This document shows, one piece after another, positions 1-6,024 of a DNA stretch of 6,025 nucleotides. A model generated the notes under the pieces. It was not told the DNA's origin. It ran no database searches and worked only from the letters and a program-made list of their open reading frames with translations. The number at the start of each line of letters is the position of its first letter. The stretch's first letter is position 1. Source of the DNA: Treponema sp. Its GTDB lineage: Bacteria > Spirochaetota > Spirochaetia > Treponematales > Breznakiellaceae. The position numbers and the translations under genes are program-made. The stretch lies in the NCBI GenBank assembly GCA_031258265.1, contig JAIRNB010000100.1:1-6025 (forward strand). The letters are read 5' to 3'.

Positions 1-25
1 CTGCCTTACGGCCCTCTGAATCTCC

Positions 26-30
26 AGGAG
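26..30 (+). promoter_or_regulatory. Ribosome binding site of prfA
   Basis: AGGAG followed by six bases and then TTG. This Shine-Dalgarno match supports the unusual TTG as the initiation codon of release factor 1. Confidence 0.75.
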
Positions 31-36
31 TATCAA

Positions 37-1122
37 TTGAACGAGCGCCTACATTCCCTCTTGGAACGCTACAAAGAACTGGGAGTCCTTATCCAGGACC
101 CGGAACTGGTAAAAAATCAGAACAAATACCGGGATATGATGCGGGAATACTCCCAGCTCAGCGACATCGCCTCGGCACAGGAGGCAATCGGCAGCCTTTC
201 CGGCCAGGCGGAGGATGCCAAAGCCCTCCTCGCCGAAGAAAAAGACCCGGACATGCGGGAACTGGCAAAGGAAGAACTCAAAGAACTGGAAACCAGGATC
301 AAAGACGCGGAGGACCGGCTCAAATTCCTCCTTATCCCCCGGGACCCCCTGGACGAAAAAAACATCATCATGGAGATTCGGGCCGGCACCGGCGGGGACG
401 AGGCCGCCCTCTTTGCGGCGGACCTGTTCCGCATGTACTCCCGCTTCGCCGAAACCAAGGGCTGGAAGTTTGAAATCATGAACTCCAGCGAAACCGAGCT
501 GGGGGGCCTCAAGGAAATCATCTTTTCTATCGGCGGCGGCAACGTCTACGAAAATCTCCGCTACGAATCCGGGGTCCACCGGGTACAGCGGGTCCCCGCC
601 ACCGAAGCCTCCGGCCGTATCCACACCTCCGCCGTCACCGTGGCGGTCCTCCCGGAAGCCGACGAAACGGAAGTCCAGATCCGCCCGGAGGAGCTCCGCA
701 TCGACGTGATGCGGGCCGGCGGTCCCGGCGGCCAGTGCGTCAACACCACCGACTCCGCGGTCCGGATCACCCACCTCCCCTCCGGCATCACCGTCCACTG
801 CCAGGACGAAAAAAGCCAAATCAAAAACAAAGCCAAGGCCATGCGGATACTCCGGGCCCGGGTCTACGAAATGGAAGAAGCCAAAGCCGCCAGCGAACGG
901 GCGGAGGCCCGGAAAAACCAGGTAGGCAGCGGCGACCGTTCCGAACGGATTCGCACATACAACTTCCCCCAGAACCGCCTCACCGATCACCGCATCAACC
1001 TTACCCTCTATAAATTGGACCTTATCATGCAGGGCGACGTGGAAGAACTCTTCGACGCCCTCAAACTTTCCGCCAGGGAAGAACTGCTCCAGACCAGCAG
1101 TTCCACAGCCACCGCCTCCTAA
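37..1122 (+). CDS. prfA: Peptide chain release factor 1 (RF1)
   Basis: RF1 recognises UAA and UAG stop codons in the ribosomal A site and triggers hydrolysis of peptidyl-tRNA. The 361-residue product matches the length of E. coli RF1 (360). Seen in the sequence: an N-terminal helical domain (about 1-100), the conserved RAGTGGDEAALFA block (115-127), the stop-codon-reading tripeptide P187-A188-T189 (RF1 type, not the SPF of RF2), the catalytic G231-G232-Q233, and the C-terminal GSGDRSERIRTYNFPQNR region. The residue after GGQ is Cys234, where E. coli has His. The start is TTG, chosen because AGGAG at 26-30 lies six bases upstream and the N-terminus then aligns with the family. The frame stays open to the left edge, so a longer form cannot be formally excluded. 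A TGA at 17-19 in another frame could end an upstream gene. Function is near certain; the start is likely. Confidence 0.97.
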   Translation: MNERLHSLLERYKELGVLIQDPELVKNQNKYRDMMREYSQLSDIASAQEAIGSLSGQAEDAKALLAEEKDPDMRELAKEELKELETRIKDAEDRLKFLLIPRDPLDEKNIIMEIRAGTGGDEAALFAADLFRMYSRFAETKGWKFEIMNSSETELGGLKEIIFSIGGGNVYENLRYESGVHRVQRVPATEASGRIHTSAVTVAVLPEADETEVQIRPEELRIDVMRAGGPGGQCVNTTDSAVRITHLPSGITVHCQDEKSQIKNKAKAMRILRARVYEMEEAKAASERAEARKNQVGSGDRSERIRTYNFPQNRLTDHRINLTLYKLDLIMQGDVEELFDALKLSAREELLQTSSSTATAS

Positions 1123-1167
1123 CCGGGGGGCGCGCCAATACCATCGGAACTATTGAGGGGGAGCACA

Positions 1168-1332
1168 GTGGAACAAAACGGCGGGTCTTCTGTCCGCCCC
1201 CGGCGCGGCGTTTCCCCAATCCTGCTCCCCCCCGCTCCACAGTCCTCACGTGGCGCCGCCTTCGGCGGCTGCCGCGTTCCGGTCTGTTCCGCTCCCCCCA
1301 CTCCCGGTCCCTCCCTGGGCTTATACCAATGA
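1168..1332 (+). CDS. Possible small ORF overlapping the prmC start
   Basis: A GTG-started frame of 54 codons fills most of the gap between prfA and prmC. Seen directly: a purine-rich GAGGGGGAG at 1155-1163, four bases before the GTG, is a reasonable ribosome binding site, and the TGA stop (1330-1332) overlaps the prmC ATG as ATGA. The peptide is rich in Pro, Gly, Ser and Arg, has two Cys, and shows no domain I recognise. The gap is very C-rich and stop-poor, and the prmC frame is also open through it, so the open frame alone is weak evidence. It may be a translated leader that delivers ribosomes to prmC, which has no Shine-Dalgarno sequence of its own, or simply non-coding repeat-like DNA. 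No function is assigned. Confidence 0.3.
   Translation: MEQNGGSSVRPRRGVSPILLPPAPQSSRGAAFGGCRVPVCSAPPTPGPSLGLYQ
1180..1198. repeat. Inverted repeat in the prfA-prmC gap
   Basis: GGCGG (1180-1184) pairs with CCGCC (1194-1198) around a nine-base loop. There is no T-tract after it, so it is not a terminator. It lies inside the possible small ORF. Confidence 0.4.
1255..1269. repeat. Strong GC hairpin in the prfA-prmC gap
   Basis: GCCGCC (1255-1260) and GGCGGC (1264-1269) form a perfect six-base-pair all-GC stem with a TTC loop. It is followed by TGCCGCGTTCC rather than a T-tract, so a classical Rho-independent terminator is not supported. It could slow ribosomes or polymerase, protect the message from decay, or belong to a dispersed intergenic repeat. 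Confidence 0.5.
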
Positions 1333-2252
1333 CCGTTCAGGCGGCCCAGGTCCGGGGAACCCGGCTTTTAGCCTCCGCGGGTCTGGACAACCCCGCCCTG
1401 GACTCCTCCCTGCTCCTGGCCGAAACCCTGGGCCTTGACCGCAGCCGCCTCATCCTCGCCTACCCCAATCCCCTCCCCGATAGCGCCGGCCATCGTTTTG
1501 AAGAACTGCTCCGGCGCAGACTGGCCGGGGAATCGGTGGCCTATATCCTGGGCCGGAAAGAATTCCGGGGCCTGGAATTTGCTGTAAGTCCGGCAGTCCT
1601 CGTCCCCCGGCCCGATACGGAAACCCTGGTGGAGGCGGCCCTTTCCTTCCTGGCCTCCCCCCCCTCCCGGCCGGCGGCCCCCGCGCCGGGGAATTCCCTG
1701 CTGGACCTCTGCACCGGTTCGGGGGCCGTAGCCATCGCCCTTAAACATGAAGCGGCGGACCTGGAAGTTTGGGCCTCCGACATTTCCCCCGAAGCCCTGA
1801 AAATTGCCCGGCAAAACGCCGCCCGGCTTCTGAGGGCCGCCCTCGGCCCGCCGCGGAACCAAAATTCCCACAATGAAAAACCGGACCCGGTAGACTCCCC
1901 CGCCGTTACACTTATCCAAAGCGACCTCTTCGACCGGATCACCGGCGTTTTCCACCTTATCACCGCCAATCCTCCCTATGTAAAATCCGCCGAAATCGCC
2001 GGTCTCTCCGCCGAAGTCAGGGGAGAACCCCGCATCGCCCTGGACGGCGGACCGGACGGCCTTTGCCTTATCCGGCGGATTATTGCCGGGGCGCCGGAGC
2101 ATCTACATCCGGGGGGCGCCCTTTTACTGGAGGCGGAACCCCGTCAAATGAAAAGCATCCGTAATGAACTTGAAAAACATGGCTTTATAGGGATACAAAC
2201 CTATAGGGATCTTTCCGGCGCGGAACGGGTTACCGGAGGAATTACAAAATAG
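1329..2252 (+). CDS. prmC: Release factor glutamine methyltransferase (PrmC/HemK)
   Basis: PrmC uses S-adenosylmethionine to N5-methylate the Gln of the GGQ motif in RF1 and RF2, which raises termination efficiency; its substrate RF1 is the preceding gene. Seen in the 307-residue product: an N-terminal helical substrate-binding domain (about 1-80), P93-R94-P95-D96-T97-E98, the SAM-binding loop D126-L127-C128-T129-G130-S131-G132, acidic D151 of the second strand, and the catalytic N214-P215-P216-Y217. A conserved GEPRIALDGGPDGL block follows (from about 222). It is about 30 residues longer than E. coli PrmC, largely through a hydrophilic insert around 170-191 between the NA-rich helix and the next strand, plus a Pro/Ala stretch near 111-120. 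The ATG is the first start codon in its frame within the gap and has no visible Shine-Dalgarno sequence; it overlaps the TGA of a possible small ORF. The stop is TAG, which only RF1 reads. Confidence 0.96.
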   Translation: MTVQAAQVRGTRLLASAGLDNPALDSSLLLAETLGLDRSRLILAYPNPLPDSAGHRFEELLRRRLAGESVAYILGRKEFRGLEFAVSPAVLVPRPDTETLVEAALSFLASPPSRPAAPAPGNSLLDLCTGSGAVAIALKHEAADLEVWASDISPEALKIARQNAARLLRAALGPPRNQNSHNEKPDPVDSPAVTLIQSDLFDRITGVFHLITANPPYVKSAEIAGLSAEVRGEPRIALDGGPDGLCLIRRIIAGAPEHLHPGGALLLEAEPRQMKSIRNELEKHGFIGIQTYRDLSGAERVTGGITK

Positions 2253-2283
2253 GGAGCTTCCCCAAAACCGGAAGATTTTTGGG
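2252..2283 (+). promoter_or_regulatory. Two mutually exclusive hairpins before rel
   Basis: Hairpin A pairs GGGA (2252-2255) with TCCC (2259-2262). Hairpin B pairs CCCAAAA (2261-2267) with TTTTGGG (2277-2283), seven base pairs with a nine-base loop. They share bases 2261-2262, so only one can form. Hairpin B ends against the ribosome binding site of rel and could mask part of it. No U-tract follows, so this is not a terminator. Any regulatory role is inference. Confidence 0.3.
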
Positions 2284-2288
2284 AAAGG
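2282..2288 (+). promoter_or_regulatory. Ribosome binding site of rel
   Basis: GGAAAGG ends eight bases before ATG at 2297 and supports that start. Its first two bases lie within the right arm of the upstream hairpin B. Confidence 0.65.
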
Positions 2289-2296
2289 TATAAAAA

Positions 2297-4405
2297 ATGG
2301 AAAACCGCATCACCGCCTTTATGAACCGTGTGTCAGGCTTCAGTCCCAGGGAACAGGATCGAATCAGGGCCGCCCTTTCCCTGGGAACGGGAGAAGGACT
2401 TGCCCGATCCGCGGAAAAATCCGCAGAAATGTCTCTGGAAATATCTATGGAAATAGCCTCGATCCTGCTGGACATCGGCCTGGATGGGGATACAGTTACC
2501 GCAGCCCTGCTTCTGGGGCTCGATGCCGCAGTCCCGGAGGAACGCTTTGGCGCCGGCATTATCCGCCTGGTGGAGGGGGTGCGGAAAACAGTGGAGATCC
2601 CCGCCGGGAACAAGACAATCCGGGAGGCGGAGAATATCCGAAAGATGCTTTTCGCCATGACCGGCGACATCCGGGTGATCTTTATCAAACTGACCGAACG
2701 GCTCTGCGCCATGCGAAGGGCGGAGGACATTCCCCTCCAGCAGCGGAAGGCAGTGGCCCAGGAATGTCTGGATATTTACGCCCCCCTGGCGGACCGGCTG
2801 GGTATCTCCTGGATCAAAGATGAACTTGAAGACCTGGCCCTCAAATATCTTAACCGGGAAACGTATAACCAAATTAAAGAAATAGTCTCCGAAAAACGGG
2901 ACGAGCGGAATGAATTTTTAGGCAGGATTCAGGCGGACATCCAGCGGGAGGCGGCGGCGGCGGGAATTCCCATCGAGGCGTTCAGCCGGGCCAAGCACTT
3001 TTATTCGATTTATCAAAAGATGCGCCGGCGGAATAAGGCCGCCGGGGACCTTTACGACCTTTTCGGCATCCGGATACTCTGCGGCAGCATAGAGCACTGC
3101 TACACCCTCCTGGGCCTTGTTCACCGCCTCTGGAAACCCCTGGAAGGCCGCTTCAAAGACTATATCGCCATGCCTAAATCCAACGGTTACCAAAGCCTCC
3201 ACACCACAGTCATCGTGGAACTGCCGGAAGGCCGCTCCCTTCCCTCGGAGGGAAGGACCCTGGAAATCCAGATCCGCACAGGGGAAATGCACCACGTTGC
3301 CGAATACGGCGTGGCAAGCCATTGGCTCTACAAAAAAGGTTCTTCCCGGGATCTGGTCCGGCCGGTAGACATCTCCATCGTGAACCGCCTGCGGGACTGG
3401 AAAAACGCGGTGGCCGCTCCAGGGGAACCGGCGGAAACCGGACCCTCCCCGGGGACCGCCGAAAAAAGCGCCGGACAAAGTATCCGGGATTCCAAATCTT
3501 TCCTGGAAGAACTTAAACGGGAAATCCTGAAAGATTCAATTTACGTATTCACTCCCCTGGGTAAAGTCATTGAACTTCCCGCCGGGGCTACCCCCATCGA
3601 CTTTGCCTACAGCATCCATTCCGCCATCGGCGAACACTGCGTGGGGGCCAAGGCGGACGGTTCCATCATCCCCCTCAGTTCGGAACTGCGGAACACCCAG
3701 GTAGTAGAGATTCTCACATCCCCCCAGGCCCATCCCCACATTAACTGGCTGCGGATCGTAAAAACCTCCAAGGCCCGCAGCAAAATTCGTTCATGGCTGG
3801 AACAAAACGACGACTCTATCATCATCGAAAAAAATGTGGTGGCAAAAAAGAAACCGGGGGCGGAAGCGGATAAAACAGCGGAAAAACCCCCGGAAGGCCC
3901 GGTGGAAATTCCGGCGGTCCAGCGGGTAATCCGGCAGGACGAGCATGTTCTTCAAGTCCGGGTGGAGGACGAAAAGAATCTGATGATCCGTTTTGCCCGC
4001 TGCTGCCGTCCGGTCACCGGGGACCCTATCATCGGCTATATTTCCCGGGGCCGGGGGATCATCATCCACCGGCGGAACTGCAGCAATCTTGCCAATATAC
4101 CCGATTTCGAGGAACGAAAAATCGAAGCGGAATGGGAAAACGCCGCCTCCGTCCTTGTTAAGCGATTCAAAATAGAGGCAAAACTCAGGACCAGCCTCTT
4201 TTCCGAGATCGAAGGGGCCGTACGCAAATACCAGGGGCACCTTATCGAAGGCCGACTGGAAGAAACCGCAGCCAACCGCCTTACAGGTTTCTTCACCATG
4301 CAGCTTGAATCCCCCGATTCCCTCAGGCGGATCATCAGAAACATCCGGGGTATCCCCGGCCTCTACAGCATCCACGAACTATCCGGCGCCGAAAACCATG
4401 TATGA
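2297..4405 (+). CDS. rel: RelA/SpoT-family (p)ppGpp synthetase with a degenerate hydrolase domain
   Basis: Long-RSH enzymes make (p)ppGpp from ATP and GDP/GTP when the ribosome senses uncharged tRNA. Domains in the 702-residue product: degenerate HD region (about 30-160), synthetase (about 220-345), linker with a low-complexity stretch (372-396), TGS (about 413-475), helical region, zinc-finger/RIS domain (about 560-600) and ACT (about 620-695). Synthetase residues are present: R231-A-K-H234, D254, R285-F-K-D288, G297-Y-Q-S-L-H302 and E323-I-Q-I-R327. TGS H441 and zinc ligands C569, C570, H591 and C595 are kept. By alignment from memory with the Streptococcus Rel protein, hydrolase residues are replaced: H53 by I49, H77 by L73, D78 by G74, E81/D82 by A77/A78, D144 by E134, and N148 by A138. 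I therefore expect synthesis without hydrolysis. RFKD is the signature of bifunctional Rel, not the ExDD of E. coli RelA. It lies 44 bases after prmC, probably in the same transcript. Confidence 0.95.
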   Translation: MENRITAFMNRVSGFSPREQDRIRAALSLGTGEGLARSAEKSAEMSLEISMEIASILLDIGLDGDTVTAALLLGLDAAVPEERFGAGIIRLVEGVRKTVEIPAGNKTIREAENIRKMLFAMTGDIRVIFIKLTERLCAMRRAEDIPLQQRKAVAQECLDIYAPLADRLGISWIKDELEDLALKYLNRETYNQIKEIVSEKRDERNEFLGRIQADIQREAAAAGIPIEAFSRAKHFYSIYQKMRRRNKAAGDLYDLFGIRILCGSIEHCYTLLGLVHRLWKPLEGRFKDYIAMPKSNGYQSLHTTVIVELPEGRSLPSEGRTLEIQIRTGEMHHVAEYGVASHWLYKKGSSRDLVRPVDISIVNRLRDWKNAVAAPGEPAETGPSPGTAEKSAGQSIRDSKSFLEELKREILKDSIYVFTPLGKVIELPAGATPIDFAYSIHSAIGEHCVGAKADGSIIPLSSELRNTQVVEILTSPQAHPHINWLRIVKTSKARSKIRSWLEQNDDSIIIEKNVVAKKKPGAEADKTAEKPPEGPVEIPAVQRVIRQDEHVLQVRVEDEKNLMIRFARCCRPVTGDPIIGYISRGRGIIIHRRNCSNLANIPDFEERKIEAEWENAASVLVKRFKIEAKLRTSLFSEIEGAVRKYQGHLIEGRLEETAANRLTGFFTMQLESPDSLRRIIRNIRGIPGLYSIHELSGAENHV
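2408..2455 (+). repeat. Four-copy degenerate 12-bp tandem repeat inside rel
   Basis: Four consecutive 12-base units encode S-A-E-K, S-A-E-M, S-L-E-I and S-M-E-I (residues 38-53). Units 3 and 4 match at 11 of 12 bases and units 1 and 2 at 9 of 12. The stretch replaces the part of the HD domain where the first metal-binding histidine of active Rel hydrolases normally lies. Confidence 0.75.
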
Positions 4406-4458
4406 TCGATACGGCCCCCATGCCTGGATTTTTACGCAAACTACCACGCCCATATTAA

Positions 4459-4486
4459 AACCCTGAAAATAGGGTTATTATTTTTA
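4459..4486 (+). terminator. Probable Rho-independent terminator after rel
   Basis: AACCCT (4459-4464) and AGGGTT (4471-4476) form a six-base-pair stem with a GAAAAT loop, followed by the T-rich ATTATTTTTA. This is a plausible end for the prfA-prmC-rel transcript. The stem is short and half AT, so strength may be modest. The T-rich tail runs to within three bases of the next gene's ATG. Confidence 0.5.
4476..4481 (+). promoter_or_regulatory. Possible -10 element of the capA-like gene
   Basis: TATTAT matches TATAAT at five of six bases and ends eight bases before ATG 4490, so transcription would start at about 4487-4490 and give a message with almost no leader. The -35 region is poor (ATTAAA at 4454-4459). 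The hexamer also lies at the end of the terminator stem and in its T-rich tail, so it may simply be part of that. Confidence 0.2.
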
Positions 4487-4489
4487 GAT

Positions 4490-5752
4490 ATGGCTAAGAC
4501 GGCCTTCGTTCCCCTGCTGCTGCTCAATATCTTCTCCTGTTGTTTGCTGCCGGTAAACCGCGGCTCCCCTGCCCCGGAGTGGGAGCTTGAAAATCTTGCC
4601 CCGGACCTTAACCTTACGGAGGCCGGGGAAAAAACAACAGCCCGGGAAACCGTCAAGCCCATTGAAACCGTCATAGAAGATAAGGCGGTTGAGGAAGCCC
4701 CCAGGGCCGCTTACCTGACACTGGTGGCGGCGGGGGACAATTTATTCCACAATGTCCTGATCCGGCCAAACCCGGAAACCGGGGCTTACGATTTTACCGG
4801 TTATTACAGCGAAATAAAGCCCTTCATCGAACCCGCGGATATTGCCTTTATCAACCAGGAAACCCTGCTGGCGGGGGCAGTATACGGATTCTCCGGGTAT
4901 CCCCGGTTCAATACCCCGCGGGAAGCGGGGGCCGCCTTGGTGGACGCCGGTTTCGACGTGGTAAACCACGCGACCAACCACATCATGGATAAGGGCGAAG
5001 GGGCGGTTTTTGCAACCATGGATTATTGGGACTCAATTCCCCATATTCAATACCTTGGTATATACCGGTCCCAGGAGAACCGGAACAGCAAAAAAGTTAT
5101 TGTCGAAAAAAACGGCGTCACCGCTGGTTTCCTTGCCTATACCTACGGTACGAATGGCCTGGCGGTACCCAAAGATAAACCGTACCTGGTATCCCTCATC
5201 AACGAAACCGTCATGGAGACGGAAATCAAGACCCTGCGGCCCCTTTGCGATTTCCTGGTTGTTTCCATGCACTGGGGGCAGGAGTACCAGCATACGATCA
5301 GCGGGGAACAGGAGCGGCTGGGCCTTTTCCTGGCCGGCCTCGATGTGGATCTGATTATCGGCCACCACCCCCATGTGGTACAGCGGTACTCCTACCTGGA
5401 ACAGCCGGACGGCGGCAAAACCCTCTGCTTTTACTCTTTGGGGAATTTCCTCTCCGGCCAGGATACCAGCGCCACCCAGTTGGGGGCCCTTGCATACGTG
5501 CGTATAAAAAAACTCAATACCGTTGTAAGTATTGAAGAAGAGGGAATTATCCCGACGGTAAATCACTACGAGCAAAACTACACCCGCTTCCGGGTTTATC
5601 CCCTTTCCCGCTATAACGAAGACCTGGCAAAAAAACACCTGCTCCGCCTGGCGGGGAAAAACATCGGTATCCCCTGGTTTAGCGCCCTGGTGGAAAACGT
5701 CTTCCCCCAGGGGAACATCCTGCAGAAAAACCCTTTTACCAGGGATAATTAG
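4490..5752 (+). CDS. CapA/PGA_cap-family metallophosphatase-fold protein, probable lipoprotein
   Basis: The family (PF09587) has a calcineurin-like fold. Members include CapA/PgsA of poly-gamma-glutamate capsule synthesis, but most are uncharacterised, so the capsule role is not assured. In the 420-residue product, residues 1-16 are a short basic-hydrophobic signal (A2-K3 then VPLLLLNIFS) ending in I14-F15-S16-C17, a loose lipobox of the type accepted in spirochaetes. An acidic, proline-containing linker (about 25-74) follows. The catalytic domain starts near 76: G82-D83, N122-Q123-E124 (usually NLE), N159-H-A-T-N163-H164 with D167, H261-W-G-Q-E265, G291-H-H-P-H295-V-V-Q298 and Y315-S-L-G-N-F320. 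All the expected metal and active-site motifs are present. The protein is likely anchored outside the inner membrane. ATG 4490 has no Shine-Dalgarno sequence and follows the terminator T-tract; it is the only ATG, GTG or TTG in frame after the rel stop and before the signal peptide. No capsule operon is visible. Confidence 0.9.
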   Translation: MAKTAFVPLLLLNIFSCCLLPVNRGSPAPEWELENLAPDLNLTEAGEKTTARETVKPIETVIEDKAVEEAPRAAYLTLVAAGDNLFHNVLIRPNPETGAYDFTGYYSEIKPFIEPADIAFINQETLLAGAVYGFSGYPRFNTPREAGAALVDAGFDVVNHATNHIMDKGEGAVFATMDYWDSIPHIQYLGIYRSQENRNSKKVIVEKNGVTAGFLAYTYGTNGLAVPKDKPYLVSLINETVMETEIKTLRPLCDFLVVSMHWGQEYQHTISGEQERLGLFLAGLDVDLIIGHHPHVVQRYSYLEQPDGGKTLCFYSLGNFLSGQDTSATQLGALAYVRIKKLNTVVSIEEEGIIPTVNHYEQNYTRFRVYPLSRYNEDLAKKHLLRLAGKNIGIPWFSALVENVFPQGNILQKNPFTRDN

Positions 5753-5835
5753 AGTCTGTCCATGCTAAAACCTTCGAGTACACTACCCTGTGCCGGCGTC
5801 CTCATTGTGGGCGGGTATTCCCTTTGAGCCGGCCT

Positions 5836-5922
5836 TCAGTAAATTGAATCGATGTATTCCCGCAGGGCCGCGGGAAAATCTTCGGCGATTTTCCGCCGGT
5901 CTGCCGTCCAGGACAGGGTAAT
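5836..5922 (-). pseudogene. Protein-like continuation beyond the in-frame TAA
   Basis: In the same frame, directly after the TAA at 5923-5925, there are 28 more residues ending REYIDSIY and a TGA at 5836-5838. The segment includes SWTADRRKIAEDFPAAL and uses CTG, CGG, GCC and ATC codons typical of the neighbouring genes. One reading is that the gene originally ended here and has acquired a nonsense codon. Others are a sequencing error, stop read-through, or chance in GC-rich DNA. The left part of the edge region (5753-5835) shows no gene I can support. Confidence 0.35.
5870..5896. repeat. Hairpin near the right edge
   Basis: GGAAAATC (5873-5880) pairs perfectly with GATTTTCC (5887-5894) around the loop TTCGGC. 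Two further pairs (5870-5871 with 5895-5896) form after one bulged base at 5872. No T-tract follows on either strand. It lies 27 bases past the TAA at 5923 of the leftward reading frame and might stabilise or end that transcript. It also overlaps a stretch that reads well as protein on the - strand. Confidence 0.4.
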
Positions 5923-6024
5923 TTATTTGGCCTTTGCCGCTATAAAGGTCCAAACCGAATTTGTGTTTTTATCGATCCATGTCTCAAGAATCATCACGTT
6001 TACCAATTCACCTTCACTTTTTGT
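5923..6024 (-). CDS. 3' end of a leftward gene, cut by the window edge
   Basis: On the - strand, the frame entering at 6024 gives 33 residues and a TAA at 5923-5925. The peptide ends VWTFIAAKAK and contains MILETWIDKN, a protein-like mix of hydrophobic, charged and aromatic residues. The 5' part is beyond the window and I recognise no family. It is AT-richer than the neighbouring genes. It faces the capA-like gene, making the two convergent. The same frame continues past the stop as a second protein-like stretch, so this TAA may not be the original end. A spurious frame remains possible at this length. Confidence 0.4.
   Translation of the reverse strand, partial: TKSEGELVNVMILETWIDKNTNSVWTFIAAKAK

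Noticed and set aside
49..990. Long - strand open frame opposite prfA
   Set aside because: It is the mirror of a strongly conserved RF1 gene in GC-rich DNA; its Gly/Phe-rich translation shows no family features.
1255..1269. GC hairpin after prfA as a terminator
   Set aside because: There is no T-tract after the stem, and the genes on both sides are functionally linked and in the same direction.
1368..2102. Long - strand open frame opposite prmC
   Set aside because: It is explained by the codon bias of prmC; the product is low-complexity Gly-rich with no recognisable domain.
4402..4458. 18-codon ORF whose ATG overlaps the rel TGA (ATGA)
   Set aside because: It is too short, no feature supports translation, and it ends just before the terminator stem; the overlap can occur by chance.
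5762..5827. 21-codon ATG frame just after the capA-like gene
   Set aside because: There is no ribosome binding site and no recognisable content; it is below what can be supported.
5792..5833. GCCGGC repeated at 5792-5797 and 5828-5833 as a possible terminator for the capA-like gene
   Set aside because: Each copy is itself a palindrome, the loop would be 30 bases, and no T-tract follows.
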